64,000 bases of DNA. It comes from Salinivibrio sharmensis. GTDB lineage: Bacteria; Pseudomonadota; Gammaproteobacteria; Enterobacterales; Vibrionaceae. Positions within the stretch are counted from its first letter, which is position 1. Each line of letters opens with the position of its first letter. The stretch covers positions 255,119 through 319,118 of the forward strand of contig NZ_MUFC01000002.1 in NCBI RefSeq assembly GCF_001995985.1, written 5' to 3'. Positions 1 to 7,737 of the stretch are shown here, piece by piece. The notes beneath the pieces were generated by a model that saw only the letters and a list, made by a program, of their open reading frames with translations, was not told the DNA's origin and ran no database searches. A program made the position numbers and the translations under genes.

Positions 1-1
1 A

Positions 2-757
2 AACGTGATGTTTACCGGTTATTTCTCGCCGGTCATTGAAATGCGCCACCAACCGGATGCCCTGTTCCGCTATCCTGTGTATGCCAAACCACCTTGTGAT
101 GAGGACTGTCCAGACCGTGCCGCCATCTATGACGGTGCTTTGGACGGGTTAGGCTTAGAGCTAGGTTACAGCGCCTCTCTTATCGATAATTTTATTATGG
201 AAGTGCAGGGCAGCGGCTTTGTCCACTTTGGCGATAACGACCAACTGGAGTACTTTGCTTACGGTGGCAAGAATGGTCACCCTTACGTCAGCATTGGAAA
301 GGTATTGATTGAAAGCGGTGAAGTGCCGCGTGAAAAGATGTCGCTAAAAGCGATTGAAGACTGGGTGGCGGCTCACGATGAAGAGGAAGTGCGTGATCTA
401 CTTGAACAAAACCCTTCGTTTGTTTTCTTTACCCCTAAGGCGGCTGACCCTGTCAGTGGCACGGCAGGTATTCCATTGAAAGCCGGGGCGTCTGTGGCGG
501 CGGATAGACGTTATTTACCCATGGGTAGTGTGCTACTTGCTGAAGTGCCTCAGTTGGATGAGCAAGGCAACTGGACGGGCGAGCATGTACTCAAGCTATT
601 AATGGCATTAGATACCGGTGGGGCGGTGAAAGAAAATCATTTGGATTTATACCATGGTATGGGGAGTGAAGCAGGCGAGCAAGCCGGGCACTACAAGCAC
701 TTTGGCCGGGTTTGGAAACTGGACGCCTTAGCGCCACCAATGGTGAGCCAGCCATAA
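2..757 (+). CDS. mltA: Membrane-bound lytic murein transglycosylase A (5' end outside window)
   Basis: C-terminal part of MltA, an outer-membrane lipoprotein that cleaves the MurNAc-GlcNAc bond of peptidoglycan to leave a 1,6-anhydro product. The reading frame is open to the left edge, so the lipoprotein signal and the N-terminal region are missing. About 250 residues remain. They begin with the family motif FTGYFSPV and end with the 3D domain, where LMALDTGGAVK carries the likely catalytic Asp (residue 203 of the visible part). The gene ends just before a terminator hairpin shared with the converging TAXI gene. In E. coli mltA lies beside tcdA; here a four-gene cluster separates them. The identification is secure; only the start is unseen. 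Confidence 0.93.
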   Translation, partial: NVMFTGYFSPVIEMRHQPDALFRYPVYAKPPCDEDCPDRAAIYDGALDGLGLELGYSASLIDNFIMEVQGSGFVHFGDNDQLEYFAYGGKNGHPYVSIGKVLIESGEVPREKMSLKAIEDWVAAHDEEEVRDLLEQNPSFVFFTPKAADPVSGTAGIPLKAGASVAADRRYLPMGSVLLAEVPQLDEQGNWTGEHVLKLLMALDTGGAVKENHLDLYHGMGSEAGEQAGHYKHFGRVWKLDALAPPMVSQP

Positions 758-787
758 TAACGGGTTAGGTGAGGCCCTTAGAAAATA

Positions 788-816
788 GAAAAGCGAGCGT
801 TTAACGCTCGCTTTTT
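788..816 (+). terminator. Intrinsic terminator between mltA and the TAXI gene
   Basis: The inverted repeat AGCGAGCG / CGCTCGCT has a five-base loop and is followed by a run of T. It is preceded by a run of A, so it could act in both directions for the two converging genes. Confidence 0.8.
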
Positions 817-832
817 GGTAAGCGGGGTTTGA

Positions 833-1804
833 TTATTCAATCAACCCGGCTTCACGGTAGTAACGCGCCGCACCTGGGTGAAGTGGTGCAGACAGGCCGT
901 CTTTTACCATTTCTTCTTTCTTCAGGTTAGCGAATGCAGGATGCAGACGGCGGAAGTCATCAAAGTTTTCAAAGACCGCTTTAACCACGTTGTAAATCAC
1001 GTCTTCTGGGACTTGTGTGGAAGAAACGAAGGTTGCACCCACACCAAAGGTGGTGACGTCGTTATCGTTACCGCGGTACATACCACCAGGAATAGTCGCT
1101 TGGCGGTAATAGTCACGATCTTCAATTAGCTGTTTCGCGGCGTCGTTGGCAACTTCTACCAATACGCTATCACACGCAGTAGTCGCTTCTTGAATCGCGC
1201 CACTTGGGTGACCCACAGTGTAAACCATGGCATCGATTTTGTTATCACACAGCGCTTTGGATTGCTCGGCCGCTTTTAGCTCAGAGATTTGGCCGAACTT
1301 ATCCATGTCCCAGCCCATTTGATCCATCAACACCTCGATGGTGCCACGTTGACCTGAGCCTGGGTTACCGATGTTAACGCGCTTGCCTTCTAGATCATCA
1401 AAAGTTTTTACGTCAGCATCAGCACGTGCTACCACGGTAAACGGTTCTGGATGAATAGAGAAAACAGCACGCAGCTCTTTAAACTCGCCCTGGTCTTCAA
1501 ATTTGCTGGTGCCTTTGTAAGCATGGTACTGCCAGTCAGACTGGGCGATACCCATATCGAGCTCGCCAGCACGAATGGTGTTGATGTTGTAGATTGAACC
1601 GCCTGTACTCTCTACCGAGCAGCGGATGCCGTGGTCATCTTTGCTTTTATTGACGAGACGGCAAATTGCGCCACCTGTTGGGTAATAAACACCAGTCACA
1701 CCGCCAGTACCAATGGTCACAAACTGGTTCGCTTGCGCGCTTGCCGCGGTTCCTAGTGCGGCAGAAAAGCCGAGCGCAATCAGGGTAGGTTTCATCGCTT
1801 TCAT
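833..1804 (-). CDS. TAXI-family TRAP transporter solute-binding protein
   Basis: Periplasmic receptor of the TAXI type (TRAP-associated extracytoplasmic immunogenic), 323 aa. A signal peptide covers about residues 1-25 and is probably cut after AQA. The mature protein opens with the family pattern VTIGTGGVTGVYYPTGGAIC, followed by a long type-II-like binding fold including the conserved segment NIGNPGSGQRGT. Such receptors normally feed a fused DctQM permease, but none is adjacent or elsewhere in the window, so the partner must be encoded elsewhere. The gene is last in a same-strand run aminotransferase - BKACE - TAXI, 142 bases after BKACE, with its own plausible promoter in the gap. The ligand is unknown; glutamate and other small acids are known for some relatives. 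Confidence 0.88.
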   Translation of the reverse strand: MKAMKPTLIALGFSAALGTAASAQANQFVTIGTGGVTGVYYPTGGAICRLVNKSKDDHGIRCSVESTGGSIYNINTIRAGELDMGIAQSDWQYHAYKGTSKFEDQGEFKELRAVFSIHPEPFTVVARADADVKTFDDLEGKRVNIGNPGSGQRGTIEVLMDQMGWDMDKFGQISELKAAEQSKALCDNKIDAMVYTVGHPSGAIQEATTACDSVLVEVANDAAKQLIEDRDYYRQATIPGGMYRGNDNDVTTFGVGATFVSSTQVPEDVIYNVVKAVFENFDDFRRLHPAFANLKKEEMVKDGLSAPLHPGAARYYREAGLIE

Positions 1805-1857
1805 GCTTAAGATTCCTTTTTAAGTTAGAGGTTGCTATCCGAGCGCACCCTCGAAGT

Positions 1858-1885
1858 TGTATAACACTCAATGACAATATGACAA
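1858..1885 (-). promoter_or_regulatory. Putative sigma-70 promoter of the TAXI gene
   Basis: Reading the minus strand, TTGTCA and TATACA are separated by 16 bases, about 55 bases upstream of the TAXI start codon. The match is by eye only. Confidence 0.45.
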
Positions 1886-1946
1886 AAAAGTGTCACCGCG
1901 CTATTTTTTCAATCTTTTAACAATATTTGCAAGCAATTGTATTGGG

Positions 1947-2774
1947 TTAAAACGATTGGGTCATGATTTGCCTTAGTGATTGTACAGGTTTAGTACAATA
2001 TCCCAGCTTTTCCAGTGTGTTGCGTAAATCTGTGATCTGAGCGGCGTTATTTATGGCTTGGCGTTGATCAACGCGTTGGGTGTTGTTTTCAAAGCCGATT
2101 CGTATGTCTCCTCCCAGGAGCGCGGCGGTCGTTAGGCAGCGGATCTCATGGTGGCCAAATGCACAGGCTGACCAGGGCACGTTGTCATGGTCGGGGAGTG
2201 CTTGCCACATGGCGACGATGTCTTGTGGGTGGCCAAATGGGGGGCTTTGATCCCGGCCGGTGACGAACAGTAAATGGTGCCCTGTAGGAGGGATCACGCC
2301 GGCGTGACGTAGCTGACGATAGCGCGCCACTTCATGGGGGTGATAGAGAATAAACTGCGTGTAAACAGCATGGTGATGTAGCCACGCAAAAAATGTTCTG
2401 GCCTCGGTCGTTTCGGAGGAGTCAGGTACTAGCTCTCTCAGCGCAATGGAGACGGCCTCAGGCTTAACGGCTTTCACTAACGCGATTTGCTCTGAGGGGC
2501 GATAGCGACCCACGGCTTCGGTCGTGAGTTGAATGACCATGCGATCACCGACCGCATCTTGGACTTGCTGATAAAGCCGACGATTGAGAATGGGGTCCAA
2601 ACTATGCGCGCCAGACTCATCTCGTGCATGAATGTGCGCCATGGCGGCACCAGCGTCAGCGCATGCTTGCAGGCAGTCAATCAGTGATGGCGTATCAACG
2701 GGGACGGCATTATGCTGGGAAGGCTGCAGCCGCGCGCCGTTGGGGGCAACCATGATGGTGCGTGTATCGGTCAT
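1947..2774 (-). CDS. BKACE (DUF849) beta-keto acid cleavage enzyme
   Basis: Member of the BKACE family, whose founder is 3-keto-5-aminohexanoate cleavage enzyme (Kce) of lysine fermentation. These zinc enzymes combine a beta-keto acid with acetyl-CoA to give acetoacetate and a new acyl-CoA. The protein has 275 aa and a TIM-barrel pattern. The zinc ligands are visible as HIHARD (H47 and H49), H208/H209 in the FGHHE segment and E229 in GFENN. It starts 40 bases after the aminotransferase stop codon on the same strand, which suggests one operon. The substrate cannot be read from sequence, because this family accepts many keto acids. The aminotransferase next door would supply or remove an amino group on such an acid; this is inference. 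Confidence 0.85.
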   Translation of the reverse strand: MTDTRTIMVAPNGARLQPSQHNAVPVDTPSLIDCLQACADAGAAMAHIHARDESGAHSLDPILNRRLYQQVQDAVGDRMVIQLTTEAVGRYRPSEQIALVKAVKPEAVSIALRELVPDSSETTEARTFFAWLHHHAVYTQFILYHPHEVARYRQLRHAGVIPPTGHHLLFVTGRDQSPPFGHPQDIVAMWQALPDHDNVPWSACAFGHHEIRCLTTAALLGGDIRIGFENNTQRVDQRQAINNAAQITDLRNTLEKLGYCTKPVQSLRQIMTQSF

Positions 2775-2814
2775 CTTTTCTCCTTAAGCCTGGGTTGAGA
2801 GCAAGACAGACTGC

Positions 2815-4140
2815 TTAGTGTGGCAAACAGGTGTCTAAGGTTATCCTTAGTTTTTCGGCTATCTCATCAATATGTGGCTGTTTAATGATGTAGGGAGGCG
2901 CCAATAAAATATGGTGCCCTTGTTTGCCATCAATGGTGCCGCCCATGGGATAGCACATCAGACCGTTTTCCAACGCGGTTTGTTTGATTTGTTTCGCTAG
3001 CGGCAATGTAGACGAAAAAGGCTGCTTTGACGTTTTATCTGCCACCAACTCAAGCGCGAGAAAGAGTCCTCGGCCACGAATGTCGCCGACAAAAGGATGG
3101 GAATGAAAATGATGAGTGAGGGCGGCTTTTAATGCTTCACCCTGCTGGCCGGCGGCGTCTATTAGGCTATCTTGCTGGATTGCTTTTAATGTGGCGAGCC
3201 CTGCCGCACAGGCAGTAGGGTGCGCCATAAAGGTGTGGCCATGTTGGAAAAAGCCCGAGCCGTTAGCGATCGCGTTGTAGATCGGGTCAGCCACAAGCGT
3301 CGCGCCAATAGGCTGATAACCGGCGGCAAGCCCTTTGGCGATAGCCACTATATCTGGAACGATATGTTCATGCTCAAAGGCGAAAAAGCGCCCAGTGCGT
3401 CCCGTACCGCACATCACTTCATCGAGAATCAGCAAAATATTGTATTGGTCGCAGATCTCACGAATACGCGTAAAGTAGCCTGCTTCCGCCGTCAATGCGC
3501 CAGCTGTCGCGCCAACGACAGGCTCAGCCACAAACCCGATGACATTCTCAGGCCCTTTTTCTAACAGTATGGCTTCAAGCTCGTTGGCTACCCGCTGACC
3601 ATATTCGTAAGCGGTCTCATCGGGACGCTGATCGCGATAGGCGTAACAGGGGGCAATCAGACTGGTATCCATTAATAAAGGTGCAAAGGGCGCACGACGC
3701 CATGCGTTACCTCCCACGGACAGCGCGCCAAGTGTGTTGCCGTGGTAGCTTTGGCGTCGGGCAATAAAGTGTTGGCGCTGCGGCTGGCCAACTTCCACCC
3801 AATATTGACGTGCCAGTTTTAATGCCGCTTCCATCGCCTCTGATCCGCCACTGACCAAGTAGGCATGATTGATCGTCGCTGGTGCTAAGTCAGTGAGTAT
3901 GTCGGCCAGTGCTTCACTGGTCTCGGAGGTAAAAAAGCCAGTATGCGCATAGGGAATAGCCTGGAGTTGGGCGCGAATCGCATCCAATACCGCAGGATGA
4001 TGATGACCAAGGCAAGATACCGCGGCACCACCACATGCATCTAGGTAGCGCTTTCCCTGCGTGTCAGTCAGATACATGCCGTGACCACTTGCGATAGTGG
4101 GAAGTTCTTGATGACAGTGGCGATGGAATACGTGGCTCAT
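2815..4140 (-). CDS. Class III PLP-dependent aminotransferase
   Basis: 441 aa, full length for the omega-aminotransferase family (fold type I). Visible motifs are the cofactor-phosphate region VSGGSEAMEAALKLAR (residues 96-111), the Asp of LILDEVMCGTGR (D240) that pairs with the pyridine nitrogen, and the Schiff-base Lys in AIAKGLAAGYQPIGA (K269). It transfers an amino group from an amine or amino acid to a keto acid; the exact substrate is not evident. It is the first gene of a probable operon with BKACE and the TAXI receptor, and is divergent from a LysR gene 99 bases away. It could act on a beta- or omega-amino acid whose keto product goes to BKACE. Confidence 0.88.
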   Translation of the reverse strand: MSHVFHRHCHQELPTIASGHGMYLTDTQGKRYLDACGGAAVSCLGHHHPAVLDAIRAQLQAIPYAHTGFFTSETSEALADILTDLAPATINHAYLVSGGSEAMEAALKLARQYWVEVGQPQRQHFIARRQSYHGNTLGALSVGGNAWRRAPFAPLLMDTSLIAPCYAYRDQRPDETAYEYGQRVANELEAILLEKGPENVIGFVAEPVVGATAGALTAEAGYFTRIREICDQYNILLILDEVMCGTGRTGRFFAFEHEHIVPDIVAIAKGLAAGYQPIGATLVADPIYNAIANGSGFFQHGHTFMAHPTACAAGLATLKAIQQDSLIDAAGQQGEALKAALTHHFHSHPFVGDIRGRGLFLALELVADKTSKQPFSSTLPLAKQIKQTALENGLMCYPMGGTIDGKQGHHILLAPPYIIKQPHIDEIAEKLRITLDTCLPH

Positions 4141-4239
4141 ACGATTGCCTCATAGTGACGTTTGCACACGAGTATGAACCGATTGTATTTTGCGCGACAA
4201 AGGATATATTTTCACCAGGCATGAAAAAAAGGAATGGGA
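4141..4239. promoter_or_regulatory. Divergent control region, aminotransferase / LysR
   Basis: A 99-base gap between divergent starts, the usual place for LysR binding. Toward the LysR gene there is TTGTAT - 16 bases - TATATT (4183-4210). Toward the aminotransferase there is a weaker TTGTCG - 18 bases - CATACT. No convincing operator was defined by eye. Confidence 0.5.
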
Positions 4240-5157
4240 ATGGAAGCGCGTTTGCCATCGATGCGAGCTTTACAAGCGTTTGTCGTGGTTGCCCAGCAAG
4301 GCAGCTTTTCGGAAGCGGCTAAGGTGTCGCATGTCAGCCAAAGTACCATCAGTAAACAAATCCAACAGTTAGAGCAGTGGATTGGACAACCCTTGTTTGC
4401 GCGGACCGCGTATGGGGTGGTGCTCAATGCCATTGGAGAGACTTATCTTCAATCAGTTTCATCAGGGATCCATGAAATTGCCAATGCGACGGCTTACGCA
4501 CGTCAACAGAGTGCAGAGCAAGAGTCGGTCAGCTTGCTGGTGCCGCCTTCTTTTGCCAGTCTGTGGTTAATCCCGCAATTGCAAGACTTTAAAGCCCTGT
4601 ATCCGCAGGTGACAGTGACCGTGAGTGCCAGTGATACCATTCCGCATGGCAAAGAGAGCGAAGTGGATATTCTTATTCGCTGCCAGCCTCGTCAACAAGC
4701 GGGCTCTCAATCAATCTGCTTGGTCAACGAGCACCTATCTTTAGTCGCCTCGGCGTCCATCCTTCCTGAGCCCTTAGAGCGAGCCGCGTTGCTTGCCAAA
4801 ATACCAGTATTGTCTCACTTAACTCGTCCCACTTTATGGGAGTACTTTTGGCAGCAATTTGGCCTCAGTGACAGCAACCCCCAATACGGAGCGGGGTTTG
4901 AGCATTTTTTTATGGCTCTGGAGGGTGTTCAGCAGGGGATGGGGATGGCTTTGATTCCAACCTTTATGGCAGCTCCCAGTGTGTCACAAGGAAAGGTAGT
5001 TAACCCATTGGGGCTGGGTATTGATAGCGGCTATGGTTATTACCTCTATAGTGCGAGCTACAAGCAGCGAGCGACAGGGGTTAACCAAGTTGTGCAATGG
5101 CTGTGCGAGCGGTTCGCGCTGGATCCAACTAGACAAATATCGAGCAAGTCGGTATAA
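4240..5157 (+). CDS. LysR-family transcriptional regulator
   Basis: About 305 aa with an N-terminal winged helix-turn-helix (FVVVAQQGSFSEAAKVSHVS, then QSTISKQIQQLE) and a C-terminal effector-binding domain of the GcvA-like type (VPPSFASLWLIPQL). I chose the ATG at 4240 because AAGGA sits six bases before it; the ATG at 4234 would overlap that ribosome site. It is divergent from the aminotransferase-BKACE-TAXI run, the classic layout of a LysR regulator controlling a catabolic operon, so that operon is its probable target. The effector may be the substrate of the pathway. It is distinct from the true gcvA at 14519. Confidence 0.88.
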   Translation: MEARLPSMRALQAFVVVAQQGSFSEAAKVSHVSQSTISKQIQQLEQWIGQPLFARTAYGVVLNAIGETYLQSVSSGIHEIANATAYARQQSAEQESVSLLVPPSFASLWLIPQLQDFKALYPQVTVTVSASDTIPHGKESEVDILIRCQPRQQAGSQSICLVNEHLSLVASASILPEPLERAALLAKIPVLSHLTRPTLWEYFWQQFGLSDSNPQYGAGFEHFFMALEGVQQGMGMALIPTFMAAPSVSQGKVVNPLGLGIDSGYGYYLYSASYKQRATGVNQVVQWLCERFALDPTRQISSKSV

Positions 5158-5189
5158 CGCCCCTCGGTTTGATCAACAAAGAGATAGGT

Positions 5190-6002
5190 ATGACACGCCA
5201 ATTATCAGACGCCTATTGGCAGCGTTTTGGTGGTACTGCGAGGCTGTACGGCCAGCGTGCGCTCGAAGTATTTAGTCAAAGCCACATCTGTGTGATTGGC
5301 ATTGGTGGTGTTGGCTCATGGGCCGCAGAATCGTTAGCGCGAACCGGTGTGGGGGCAATGACATTAATTGATATGGATGATGTGTGTGTCACCAACACCA
5401 ATCGACAAATCCATGCTTTGAAAGCGACCATTGGCCAAAGCAAAAGCGAGGTGATGGCCGAGCGTGTGACAGCAATCAATCCAGAATGCCAAGTGACTGT
5501 GATTGATGATTTTATCTCGCCGGATAATATTGCTGAGTATATCGACAAGCGCTTTGATTATGTGCTCGATGCAATCGATAGCATCAAGCCCAAAACAGCC
5601 TTGCTGGCTCACTGCAAGCGGCACAAAATCAAAGTCATTACCGTAGGTGGCGCGGGTGGACAGATCGATCCCACCCAGATCCAAGTGGCGGATTTGACTA
5701 AAACGATTCAAGACCCACTCGCGGCGAAGCTGCGTAACAATTTGCGTCGCTTTTACGGCTTTACTAAGACTCAGGGTCGAAAATTTGGGATTGACTGTGT
5801 CTTTTCAAGCGAGCAACTCAAATACCCACAACCTGATGGCAGTGTCTGTGAAAGCAAGGCATCTGCGCAAGGGCCGAAGCGAATGGATTGTGCCAGTGGT
5901 TTTGGTGCGGCAACCATGGTGACGGCCAGTTTCGGGTTCGTCGCGGTGTCGCGCATTTTACATAAATTGATCGAGGCGGATAAACGACGCCAAGCCGATT
6001 AA
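5190..6002 (+). CDS. tcdA: tRNA threonylcarbamoyladenosine dehydratase
   Basis: TcdA (CsdL/YgdL) is an E1-like enzyme that uses ATP to cyclise t6A at position 37 of tRNAs reading ANN codons to ct6A. The protein is 270 aa from the ATG at 5190 (E. coli about 268); an upstream TTG in frame lacks a ribosome site. The nucleotide-binding motif VIGIGGVGSWAAESLARTG is near the N-terminus, with the D of LIDMDD and the R of NTNRQ following as in ubiquitin-activating-like folds. In E. coli it adjoins csdA-csdE, which supply sulfur relay for this modification; here those genes lie 6.5 kb away. Its stop codon directly abuts that of the converging next gene. Confidence 0.95.
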   Translation: MTRQLSDAYWQRFGGTARLYGQRALEVFSQSHICVIGIGGVGSWAAESLARTGVGAMTLIDMDDVCVTNTNRQIHALKATIGQSKSEVMAERVTAINPECQVTVIDDFISPDNIAEYIDKRFDYVLDAIDSIKPKTALLAHCKRHKIKVITVGGAGGQIDPTQIQVADLTKTIQDPLAAKLRNNLRRFYGFTKTQGRKFGIDCVFSSEQLKYPQPDGSVCESKASAQGPKRMDCASGFGAATMVTASFGFVAVSRILHKLIEADKRRQAD

Positions 6003-6788
6003 CTACGGCTGCTCGGCGGGGATGCCGATAAGCCCATACTCTCCCATACGAAACGCACTCCAAGCGCGCTGATAGTCACCGCTCATCTTTAACTGGCGTA
6101 ATCCTCGATTGAACTGACTGACCCACAGTGCGCTTTGGGGGTGTTGACGACTGAATAAGACATGTAATGGAGTCACTCGAAGCGGCTTGGGATGAAATGT
6201 GATGTGACGACTTTCGTCGTTGCGAAGTTGATTACGCACCACGTCATGGATGACGTATTGATTGCCGATAATCACATCACTTTGACCGGTTAGTAAGCTT
6301 TTCACCTTCTCGAGCTCGTTCGGGTATTTGTGGATGATGACGCTGCCACCCTCTTGATTAAAGGTTTCCAGCATATTGTCTTCGATATAGTCTTCGCTAA
6401 TACCGACGTTGAGACCATTGAGACTCTCTAAAGACTGCCAATCGAAGTAGCGATTTTTGAGGTGGAAAAAGACCACAGACTCAGTATAAATGGGGGCTGA
6501 ATAAATAAAGTCGTGCTCTCTTTCTGGGGTATAGCCCCAACCAACCGTGCCGTGTACTTTACCGGTTTGCGCCTCTATTTTGGCTTGCTGCCAAAGGACA
6601 AACTTGATCTTTATCTCCATGCCTTGTCGCTTGCCAGCTTCTTTGACGATATGCGCCAACACCCCTTGATGTGCTAATTGATCAGAAATAAATGGACGGT
6701 AGTCGCCAGACGTGAGCACCAAATTGGGCGTGGCAACACCAACCACCGGGAGGCTGAACGCGAATAAAATGATTAGCCATCGCCACAT
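6003..6788 (-). CDS. Periplasmic solute-binding-domain protein (SBP_bac_3-like), copy 1
   Basis: 261 aa from the ATG at 6788, chosen because GGAG lies six bases upstream; the track start eight codons earlier lacks a site. A signal peptide (WRWLIILFAFSLPVVGVA) precedes a type-II periplasmic binding fold with the segments LTSGDYRPFISDQL, GTVGWGYTPEREHDFIYS and VTPLHVLFSRQ. Relatives bind amino acids for ABC importers or serve as sensory domains, but no permease or ATPase gene is nearby. The next gene upstream is a clear paralogue, so this is a tandem duplication. The ligand is unknown. Its stop codon touches the tcdA stop with no gap. Confidence 0.8.
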   Translation of the reverse strand: MWRWLIILFAFSLPVVGVATPNLVLTSGDYRPFISDQLAHQGVLAHIVKEAGKRQGMEIKIKFVLWQQAKIEAQTGKVHGTVGWGYTPEREHDFIYSAPIYTESVVFFHLKNRYFDWQSLESLNGLNVGISEDYIEDNMLETFNQEGGSVIIHKYPNELEKVKSLLTGQSDVIIGNQYVIHDVVRNQLRNDESRHITFHPKPLRVTPLHVLFSRQHPQSALWVSQFNRGLRQLKMSGDYQRAWSAFRMGEYGLIGIPAEQP

Positions 6789-6848
6789 AACAACTCCAAA
6801 GTCAACGGACATTTACCAAAACCAATGTCGATGAATCTTCAACTGATA

Positions 6849-7613
6849 CTATTCCGACATTTTTTGCCGTCGAAATTGATTCCAAACGGCTTGATAGCGA
6901 CCATCCATTTTTATGCGTCGTAACCCTTTATTAAATGCGCGGGAATGATCGTAGCCCTGTTCAATCTGACGACTAAACAGCACATGTAAGGGGGTTACGC
7001 GAAAGGGACGAGGATGATGCGTCAACTGACGAGCTTGCTCAGCACTGAGAGCCGTTTGAATGATGTGCTGCAAAACATCTTTGTTGCCTAGTGCGAGATC
7101 GATCTGATTATTCAATAACGCGTGGAGTTTGTCTTCTTCTTTGGCAAATTCTTGTAACTTCACATCAATACCGGATTTTTGTAATTGGCTCAGTGTCTTG
7201 ACGTCGATATATCCAAGGCCGACACCGACCGCAAGACCGGCTAAATCCTCGGGCTTTGACCAATCGAATGCTTTATCTCGGAGATAAAAGAAAACGGCAC
7301 TTTCGGTATAAATGGCATCTGAATAGATAAAATCCAGTGCGCGCTCTTCGGTGAAAGCCCAGCCGACCGTACCGTCCCACTGACCTTGCTGAGCCAGCGC
7401 CATCGACTCATGCCAAGGAAAATAACCAAAAGACACATCGAGATTAGCTTCTTCGGTGGCCAACACAATAATTTCAGTTAATGGGCCTTGGTTGGGTAGG
7501 TGTTGCGAAATAAAAGGAGGGTATTCACCCGACGCCAGGCGGAGTGATTGCGCATGTGTGAGCATTGGAAGGATCAGCAACAATGCGCATCCCCATTGCA
7601 CCATCAACCTCAT
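6849..7613 (-). CDS. Periplasmic solute-binding-domain protein (SBP_bac_3-like), copy 2
   Basis: 254 aa with a signal peptide ending near THA (about residue 21), then the same fold and motifs as its downstream neighbour: LASGEYPPFISQHL, GTVGWAFTEERALDFIYS, YTESAVFFYL and VTPLHVLFSRQ. It is 60 bases upstream of copy 1 on the same strand, so they are probably co-transcribed. Both lack an attached membrane segment or output domain, so they are likely free periplasmic receptors or orphan binding proteins. The gene starts about 120 bases beyond the phaC stop. Confidence 0.8.
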   Translation of the reverse strand: MRLMVQWGCALLLILPMLTHAQSLRLASGEYPPFISQHLPNQGPLTEIIVLATEEANLDVSFGYFPWHESMALAQQGQWDGTVGWAFTEERALDFIYSDAIYTESAVFFYLRDKAFDWSKPEDLAGLAVGVGLGYIDVKTLSQLQKSGIDVKLQEFAKEEDKLHALLNNQIDLALGNKDVLQHIIQTALSAEQARQLTHHPRPFRVTPLHVLFSRQIEQGYDHSRAFNKGLRRIKMDGRYQAVWNQFRRQKMSE

Positions 7614-7671
7614 ACTGCCTCCTGAGCGTTCTCGTGACTATGAGAGGAGTATAGTGCAGGAGAAATAAAGT

Positions 7672-7711
7672 GGCGGCGCCGTCGCTCTCTATGAGCCACA
7701 ATTGCGCCGCC
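7672..7711 (-). terminator. Possible terminator after phaC
   Basis: The arms GGCGGCGC (7672-7679) and GCGCCGCC (7704-7711) flank a 24-base loop. On the minus strand the hairpin is followed by ACTTTATTT. The loop is long and the T tract broken, so this is a weak call. Confidence 0.4.
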
Positions 7712-7737
7712 ATTCTTATTATTGAGACAGTAGTTGG

